DNA from: JBCDIQ01 sp039024295
Lineage (GTDB): Bacteria > Bacteroidota > Bacteroidia > J057
Direction of reading: 5' to 3'
Assembly: GCA_039024295.1 (NCBI GenBank)
Contig: JBCDIQ010000054.1
Location: 1 to 20,463 of the forward strand
DNA length: 20,463 bases
This document shows positions 15,986 to 20,463 of the stretch, in pieces. The position numbers and the translations under genes are program-made. The first letter of the stretch is position 1; the number at the start of each line of letters is the position of its first letter. A model generated the notes under the pieces. It was not told the DNA's origin. It did no database searches and saw only the letters and a program-made list of their open reading frames with translations.

Positions 15986-17397
15986 CTAATCGATACACTG
16001 CCGTGAAGGAAAAATCCGCCTTCCTGGAGGTGGTTCCAGCTGTATTCCAGCCGAAGTAAATTATCATAAATGCCGATGATATTCAACCCGACTCCGAAAC
16101 CTGTGAGCCATCGGTCCTTGAAAGTGTTGTCAAAATTACTGATGGTTTGGTCGCTTACGTAGGCCACATCTGTATAAGCGGTGAGGTACACCCCAAATGG
16201 GAAATCCTGGAATCGTTTAAAGGGAACCCAGTCGGCATGCACCATTTGCCGGGGAAACAGGGCATATTTCCATTCGGCCTTCGTCATTTGTACGTAGGAA
16301 CCATCAATTGCGTAAGGCTGGTAGCCTCTGAGGTTATAGCTGATCCCAGGAAAATCCCCATTTTTCAGCCCAATAAAGCTCTTTTCAAAAAAAGGAAGCT
16401 CCTTGCCAAATGTAAGAATGTGGTGAAAACCGTAGGCAAAGTTCCATTTTTCAGACAAAGAAATGTGGTGGGCCCAGGTAGCACCGATCTTGGCGAAGCG
16501 TGAGGTGAAATTTCCCGGGAAGCCTGCCTGCCTAAAAAAAACCTGGTACCTGAATCCATTTAGCGGAAAACTCCGGATGTCACGCTGGTCATTCACCAGG
16601 GCCAATAACAGGCCCGGATAAAATTCCCGCCCATTTGCTGTGGGTACAAAGCGCTCAGAGAACACATAGATGGAATCATCAAAGGTGAAGTCCTGATAGC
16701 TCAGCTGTAGCAACAGGCTTTTTCTGGGGCTGAACCTTTTGCGAAAGGCTAATTTCCCCACATATGATCGCTGTAGTGCATTTTGGTCGGTACGCCCCCA
16801 TTGGACAATGCCCGTTTCGGTGCCGTAGATAAGTTCTTTTTCATTGATATAATCGAAGCTGGTGATGAGGTCAATGTTGGGCTTGGGGAAGATGGCGGGG
16901 CGGCTAAATGTGGCATTGAACCGCTGCGAAAACCCCAATTGTCCCCACACCACGAGCTTGTCATTTCGGCCGGTGAAGTTTGCCCAATCCATGGTTAGGC
17001 CGTAAGACAATCGCCTCAGGTTTCTGTTTTGAAAAATGTCATAGGTGTTACGCTCCTCAAGGACAGCATGGGGAAATACAAATATGTACCATCTTTCCTG
17101 TACCGAAACGGTTACAGAAATGGTCCTGTCTGCTATTTCCGGGACCACCTCTACCCGGGTAAAAATCCCCAGGTTGTAAATATTTTGCTGGTTGGTGAAG
17201 AGCAGGTCCTCCAGTCCCTGAAAACTAAGTTTATCCCCTGCTTTGAAGGTCATCTCTCGAAGGATGACTTGAGGAAATGTCTTTTTATTACCTTCAATGG
17301 ATATGTTGCTGACCGTAAGGGTATCTGGCTGAGCAAATAAAACCGTGCAAAGCCCCCAGCATCCCATGAGCAGAGCAGCCGTGCAACGAAAGGTCAT
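15982..17397 (-). CDS. POTRA/Omp85 (BamA/TamA-like) outer-membrane protein
   Basis: The 471-residue product has a signal peptide (cleavage near residue 22, FAQ) and a single POTRA domain (about 27-103: VSNISIEGNKKT, then NIYNLGIFTRVEV). The rest is alternating aromatic/polar strands typical of a 16-stranded Omp85 barrel. The sequence YNLRGYQPY (354-362) corresponds to the conserved loop-6 R-G-[FY] motif that sits inside the barrel. Omp85 proteins insert or secrete outer-membrane proteins, as BamA and TamA do. With one POTRA domain this is shorter than BamA, which has five, so it is probably an accessory homologue rather than the essential assembly factor. It overlaps both the upstream CBS gene (17394-17397) and downstream nadK by four bases. 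Confidence 0.85.
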   Translation of the reverse strand: MTFRCTAALLMGCWGLCTVLFAQPDTLTVSNISIEGNKKTFPQVILREMTFKAGDKLSFQGLEDLLFTNQQNIYNLGIFTRVEVVPEIADRTISVTVSVQERWYIFVFPHAVLEERNTYDIFQNRNLRRLSYGLTMDWANFTGRNDKLVVWGQLGFSQRFNATFSRPAIFPKPNIDLITSFDYINEKELIYGTETGIVQWGRTDQNALQRSYVGKLAFRKRFSPRKSLLLQLSYQDFTFDDSIYVFSERFVPTANGREFYPGLLLALVNDQRDIRSFPLNGFRYQVFFRQAGFPGNFTSRFAKIGATWAHHISLSEKWNFAYGFHHILTFGKELPFFEKSFIGLKNGDFPGISYNLRGYQPYAIDGSYVQMTKAEWKYALFPRQMVHADWVPFKRFQDFPFGVYLTAYTDVAYVSDQTISNFDNTFKDRWLTGFGVGLNIIGIYDNLLRLEYSWNHLQEGGFFLHGSVSIR

Positions 17398-18059
17398 ATA
17401 TCGAGGTACTTCATGAGGGCATTATAATTTCGGCGTGCATCGTCTGAACTGGATCTGCGTCGGTAGGTTTCCATAACCTTGTAGTCAAACCGTTCGAAGG
17501 CGGCAACCACTCTGTTGGGATCCTCTACATTTACCTTGATCGTAATTTGAATGCTGCCTTCATCGGGAAGCACTTTGAGGTAGAATGAAAGAATCTTTGC
17601 GTCTGCAGATTCTGCGATCCGACCGATTTCAGAGAGGACATAGCTGTTTTGAGGCACCTGAATCACCAGAATACTACCGGGTTCCTGTACGGCAAATTGG
17701 TCGCCAAGGTGACGCAGCAAATCCTTGAGGGTAACTACGCCAAGGTATTCCTCTTCCTCACTTAAGACAGGGATTAACTCAAGCTTCAGGTTGCCCATCA
17801 CCTGAATCAATTCATAGATATGCTGATTCGCGTGTACATAGGCACTTTTCCAGCCCACATACTGAAAATCACTTACAAAGGCATCCAGATCAGCGGCATC
17901 CAGGAGGTCATTTTCTGTGATGAGGCCTTTAAATGTTCGGTGGTCAACCACCGGCAATTGATTGAGTTTGAACTCGCCCATCCAGTCCAGGGCATTGCCC
18001 AGGGTATCAGTAGACTTGACGGGCGGTATACTATCAGATATCAGATCTTGTGCGATCAT
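17394..18059 (-). CDS. CBS-pair protein with ACT-like C-terminal domain
   Basis: This 221-residue soluble protein has two CBS domains (about 1-58, with LNQLPVVDHRTFKGLITENDLLD, positions 32-54; and 66-118, with LIPVLSEEEEYLGVVTLKDLL, positions 95-115). An ACT-like region follows (about 128-197: SILVIQVPQNSYVLSEIGRI, then IQITIKVNVEDPNRVVAAFE, with the beta-alpha-beta pattern of ACT folds). CBS pairs bind adenosine-type ligands and ACT domains often bind amino acids, so it looks like a small metabolite sensor. The partner is not evident. Tight coupling to the Omp85 and nadK genes suggests a role alongside NADP production or envelope assembly, which is inference. Similar CBS proteins near nadK occur in other Bacteroidota, as far as I recall. 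Confidence 0.85.
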   Translation of the reverse strand: MIAQDLISDSIPPVKSTDTLGNALDWMGEFKLNQLPVVDHRTFKGLITENDLLDAADLDAFVSDFQYVGWKSAYVHANQHIYELIQVMGNLKLELIPVLSEEEEYLGVVTLKDLLRHLGDQFAVQEPGSILVIQVPQNSYVLSEIGRIAESADAKILSFYLKVLPDEGSIQITIKVNVEDPNRVVAAFERFDYKVMETYRRRSSSDDARRNYNALMKYLDI

Positions 18060-18829
18060 CTGGCAACAGGTTCAGTATGCTTGTACAAAAAGGATCGTAA
18101 AATCCGGTTAAACTCTTCGGGCTGTTCCATCATGGGCGCATGGCTACAGTGGTCAATAAAGTGTAGCTCCGTGTTCGGAATCAATGCGTCAAATTCATAT
18201 GCAACCCTGGGAGGTGTAATATTATCATTCAAGCCCCATATGAGCAAGGTTGGAACGGAAATCTTACCCACTACGTTGCGCATGTTGTGATTTTGGGCAG
18301 AGCGCGCAAACCTCAGGATGCGCAAGGCAGCCATGTTGTCATTCACAATACGGAATACCTCATCCACCAATTCTGGTGTGGCAGTATCTGGGGAATAGAA
18401 GGTGTATTCCACCCGTTCTTTCACATATTCATAGGTGCCTCGCTTAGGAAAACTGCTGCCCATCCCAGACTCAAACAATCCAGAACTCCCGGTTAAAGTG
18501 AGGGTGCTAACCCTGTCCTGATTTTCCAGGCAATACATCAATCCTATGTGGCCTCCGAGTGAGTTCCCCAGAAGAGAAATGTTCCTCAGGTCTTTGAAGT
18601 TGATGAATTCATACACGAAACTGGTCAGGCCTTCACAGGTAGGCTTGAATTTGCTCTTTTCATAAATGGGCATCAGAGGAATCAAGACACGAAAGTCTTT
18701 TGAAAATTCCCCAACTACATCCGCAAAATTACTCATAGCACCAAACAGGCCGTGCAGAATAAGAAGGACGGGGCCTTCTCCTTGCTCGACATATTCAAAG
18801 CCCTGCTCTTTCTTGATGAGGTTCTCCAT
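18056..18829 (-). CDS. Alpha/beta-fold hydrolase
   Basis: This 257-residue protein is a complete alpha/beta hydrolase. LILHGLFGAMSNF (about 23-35) forms the oxyanion-hole region. The nucleophile elbow is LLGNSLGGHIG (86-96) with Ser at 90. The acid is in WGLNDNITPP (198-207, Asp at 202), and the catalytic His is in DHCSHAPMMEQP (226-237, His at 230). There is no signal peptide, so it should be cytoplasmic. The substrate is unknown; the compact cap and sequence style resemble small-ester or C-C hydrolases. It is the first gene of the operon continuing through the CBS protein, Omp85 and nadK, and its stop overlaps the next ATG by four bases. A strong Shine-Dalgarno-like AGGAG precedes its ATG. 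Confidence 0.88.
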   Translation of the reverse strand: MENLIKKEQGFEYVEQGEGPVLLILHGLFGAMSNFADVVGEFSKDFRVLIPLMPIYEKSKFKPTCEGLTSFVYEFINFKDLRNISLLGNSLGGHIGLMYCLENQDRVSTLTLTGSSGLFESGMGSSFPKRGTYEYVKERVEYTFYSPDTATPELVDEVFRIVNDNMAALRILRFARSAQNHNMRNVVGKISVPTLLIWGLNDNITPPRVAYEFDALIPNTELHFIDHCSHAPMMEQPEEFNRILRSFLYKHTEPVAR

Positions 18830-18835
18830 GAATTT

Positions 18836-18850
18836 CTCCTATCAAAGGTA
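18836..18850 (-). promoter_or_regulatory. RBS and adjacent -7-like box upstream of the hydrolase operon
   Basis: On the minus strand AGGAG (18840-18836) lies six bases from the ATG, an unusually strong Shine-Dalgarno match for Bacteroidota. Just before it is TACCTTTG (18850-18843), an exact TAnnTTTG match, but I find no good -33 element at 17-21 bases. If the box were used, transcription would begin about at the AGGAG, so the two readings partly exclude each other. Confidence 0.4.
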
Positions 18851-18942
18851 ACTTGCTACAGTAATATAAGAGGCGAAAGGAGACTACCAAATTACACGGA
18901 TTATGGCCTATGAACAAATCTCCTTTGGCTGTTTCCGTACGC

Positions 18943-19545
18943 TCAGGATTGCTCCGTTGGGAGTGCCAGTTGGTTGGATGACAATATATCGGTTTGGGAT
19001 AGCCAGTTATAAACTATTTTTTCGCCCCCTTCTGATAAAATAGACTCAGGATGAAACTGTACTCCGGCTATGGGCCTACTTCTGTGTGCCACCCCCATAA
19101 TTTCTCCTGAGGTGGTTTGGGCGGTCACATACAACTCAGCAGGTAGACTTGCTGGTTCAATGACTAATGAGTGGTATCGCATCACGCGTAAGGGATTTGG
19201 CAGGCCTTCGAATACAGAGGTTCCTGTGTGCAGGATATCAGAGGTAATCCCATGCATAGGGCCAGCAGCTTTCACTATTTTACCCCCTAGCATATGCCCG
19301 ATTACCTGATGGCCCAGACAAACGCCTAAAATCGGAACTTCGCTGGTACGGATAAGCTCACAAGAAAGTGGGCTTTCTTCAGGTCTGCCTGGCCCGGGAG
19401 AAATGACAATTCCCTCCGGGTTGAGGTTATACACCTCCTGCAAACTTATTTGGTCATGCCGAATCACCTCTACCAGAACATGGCGCGCGATTACATCTGC
19501 CAGGTTGTAGGTAAAGGAGTCATAGTTGTCAATTAGAACAATCAC
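18943..19545 (-). CDS. trpG: Anthranilate/aminodeoxychorismate synthase glutamine amidotransferase subunit
   Basis: The 200-residue product is a class I glutamine amidotransferase. It starts (M)IVLIDNYDSFTYNLAD at a GTG (19545), the standard TrpG/PabA N-terminus. The triad is visible: GVCLGHQVIG (74-83, Cys at 76) and VQFHPES (162-168, His at 165 and Glu at 167). It releases ammonia from glutamine for the chorismate-using partner (TrpE or PabB), feeding tryptophan or folate synthesis; one subunit often serves both. No trpE/pabB or other trp genes are in the window, so it is unlinked or its partner lies elsewhere. The same frame continues upstream to 19707, but that extension lacks family similarity and runs into the divergent DUF4340 gene. 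Because sequence cannot separate TrpG from PabA, the symbol is tentative. Confidence 0.9.
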   Translation of the reverse strand: MIVLIDNYDSFTYNLADVIARHVLVEVIRHDQISLQEVYNLNPEGIVISPGPGRPEESPLSCELIRTSEVPILGVCLGHQVIGHMLGGKIVKAAGPMHGITSDILHTGTSVFEGLPNPLRVMRYHSLVIEPASLPAELYVTAQTTSGEIMGVAHRSRPIAGVQFHPESILSEGGEKIVYNWLSQTDILSSNQLALPTEQS

Positions 19546-19549
19546 TTGC

Positions 19550-19557
19550 CAAAGATA
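19550..19557 (-). promoter_or_regulatory. Candidate -7 element of trpG
   Basis: TATCTTTG on the minus strand is an exact TAnnTTTG match that ends only four bases before the GTG start. No good -33 TTTG is present at the usual distance. If used, the mRNA would be leaderless or nearly so. Confidence 0.35.
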
Positions 19558-19603
19558 CGACGTTTTCTGGCGAAAATTGTGCAACCCAGCTTGAAACCTG
19601 ACC

Positions 19604-19634
19604 TTTGGCTGGCAGGACATAATGCGTAATTTTA
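19604..19634 (+). promoter_or_regulatory. Candidate promoter of the DUF4340 gene
   Basis: TTTG (19604-19607), exactly 19 bases of spacer and TAATTTTA (19627-19634, one mismatch to TAnnTTTG) form the best-spaced Bacteroidota promoter in the window. The box ends four bases before the ATG at 19639, implying a leaderless or nearly leaderless transcript. Confidence 0.6.
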
Positions 19635-19638
19635 CCCT

Positions 19639-20463
19639 ATGAAAAGAATTGTGATCTTGTTGATGGTGCTTTTGGCCCTCGTGGGACTGTACTTTGGGGT
19701 CATTCATGAAAAGGGGGGCTCTACCCTTGATCAGGAGGATGCCATGTTTGCCGTGGAGGATACAGGTGCCGTTACCCGAATCGCTTTATATGAATACAAA
19801 GAAGGGGCCTCCACCAGAAGCATCGTGCTTGACCGCACTGAAGGAGGGTGGCAGGTCAATGGCCAGTATCCAGCCTTTTTGCCAAGGGTGAAAAAGTTTA
19901 TCGAAACCTTGCACTTGATCCGGGTTCGTGCATCCCTAAATGAAGAAGCTCAAGCGAACGTGAATAAATTTCTGGAAATAGACCATACGTTGGTAGAGGT
20001 ATTTGCTGGAGATGAGCGAATCAAATCCTACCTGGTTGGGAGTGCTACAAAAGACCGCAAAGGAACCTTTATGTGCATGCGGGACAGCGATGTGCCTTTT
20101 ATTGTTGACCTACCGGGCTTACCGGGTTATGTGAAGACTCGGTACCAGATGGGACTGGGAAGCTGGCGGGAAAACCTGTTGTTTCGGGCTAGTAAAGAAA
20201 CCCTTGAAAAGCTTGAAATAACCTATACCACAAACCCTGAACAGTCCTGGTCCATAACAAAAGAGGAAGCTGATTGGAACCTTTCGGCTAGCAATGAAAA
20301 CTTCGATGCTGATAAATGGGGCAGGTACCTGGAAAAGTTTAATGGACGTGTGTATGGAGAGTCATTTGCTGATGCGAGCTATCCAGGCAAACTGGATTCT
20401 CTTATGGAACGCCCCGCTGATATCATCTTTCACCTTAAGGTAAGTGAGTTAGCTCCGCAAACC
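19639..20463 (+). CDS. DUF4340-type membrane-anchored protein (3' truncated by window)
   Basis: The frame is open from the ATG at 19639 to the last base (275 codons, no stop), so it is the 5' part of a longer gene. The translation begins MKRIVILLMVLLALVGLYFG, a single N-terminal membrane segment, followed by a soluble region. Phrases such as TRIALYEYKEG, GGWQVNGQYPAF, FLEIDHTLVEVFAGDERIKSY (positions about 108-128), GSATKDRKGTFMCMRDSDVPF and YQMGLGSWREN (preceded by VDLPGLPGYVKTR) match the organisation of DUF4340 proteins: repeated units with W-x-[VL]-N and a thermolysin-like 'YVR/FLVDLPG' stretch. DUF4340 genes often accompany GldF/GldG-type ABC transporter genes, so such genes may lie to the right; that is recalled context, not seen here. 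It is divergent from trpG, sharing about 93 bases of upstream sequence. Function unknown. Confidence 0.8.
   Translation, partial: MKRIVILLMVLLALVGLYFGVIHEKGGSTLDQEDAMFAVEDTGAVTRIALYEYKEGASTRSIVLDRTEGGWQVNGQYPAFLPRVKKFIETLHLIRVRASLNEEAQANVNKFLEIDHTLVEVFAGDERIKSYLVGSATKDRKGTFMCMRDSDVPFIVDLPGLPGYVKTRYQMGLGSWRENLLFRASKETLEKLEITYTTNPEQSWSITKEEADWNLSASNENFDADKWGRYLEKFNGRVYGESFADASYPGKLDSLMERPADIIFHLKVSELAPQT

Noticed and set aside
19546..19707. 54-codon N-terminal extension of trpG to an ATG at 19707
   Set aside because: It has no TrpG/PabA similarity, runs antisense through the start of the DUF4340 gene, and the GTG at 19545 gives the standard family N-terminus.
1..20463. Mobile elements, CRISPR arrays, tRNA or rRNA genes, defence systems
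   Set aside because: I looked for transposase or integrase motifs, regular short repeats with spacers, cloverleaf-like sequences and known defence domains on both strands and saw none.

Overview
The window is a chromosomal segment of a member of the Bacteroidota, most likely a Cytophagales-type organism. The evidence is two secreted proteins with type IX secretion (T9SS)-like C-terminal sorting domains, a Bacteroidota-style PlsC acyltransferase (SNHRDI and AHRNGRAKDGND motifs), a DUF4340 protein, and several promoter-like elements matching the Bacteroidota pattern TTTG - about 19 nt - TAnnTTTG. I see no mobile element, CRISPR array, rRNA or tRNA. Gene density is high and most reading frames look intact.

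Layout from left to right. (1) 233-5640, minus strand: a PlsC-like acyltransferase is translationally coupled (ATGA overlap) to a 1414-residue, N-terminally anchored AsmA/DUF748-like protein built from about six tandem modules of roughly 174 residues. (2) 5824-7190, minus strand: serine hydroxymethyltransferase (glyA) with its own terminator and promoter. (3) 7339-9587, plus strand: an orphan ParA-type ATPase, then a GT1/MGT-family glycosyltransferase. (4) 9620-11950, minus strand: a T9SS-exported beta-helix-like protein whose terminator lies inside the 3' end of the convergent glycosyltransferase gene. (5) 11951-12437: a 487-base AT-rich intergenic region with divergent promoter candidates. 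(6) 12438-15092, plus strand: a glutamate-cysteine-ligase-like (GCS2) enzyme fused to a CBS pair, then a small secreted T9SS-type protein. (7) 15095-18829, minus strand: a four-gene operon, alpha/beta hydrolase - CBS/ACT-like protein - POTRA/Omp85 barrel - NAD kinase, with every junction a 4-base ATGA overlap. (8) 18943-19545, minus strand: trpG/pabA glutamine amidotransferase. (9) 19639 to the right edge, plus strand: the start of a DUF4340 membrane-anchored protein, cut off by the window.

Much of the content is housekeeping (one-carbon, NADP, chorismate and phospholipid metabolism). The less usual parts are the modular AsmA-like protein coupled to an acyltransferase, which suggests linked lipid synthesis and lipid handling at the envelope; the GCS2-CBS fusion; the tightly coupled operon joining a CBS/ACT-like sensor and NAD kinase to an outer-membrane Omp85 protein; and promoter boxes only a few bases upstream of start codons, which suggest very short or absent mRNA leaders. 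I saw no convincing new defence or mobile system.
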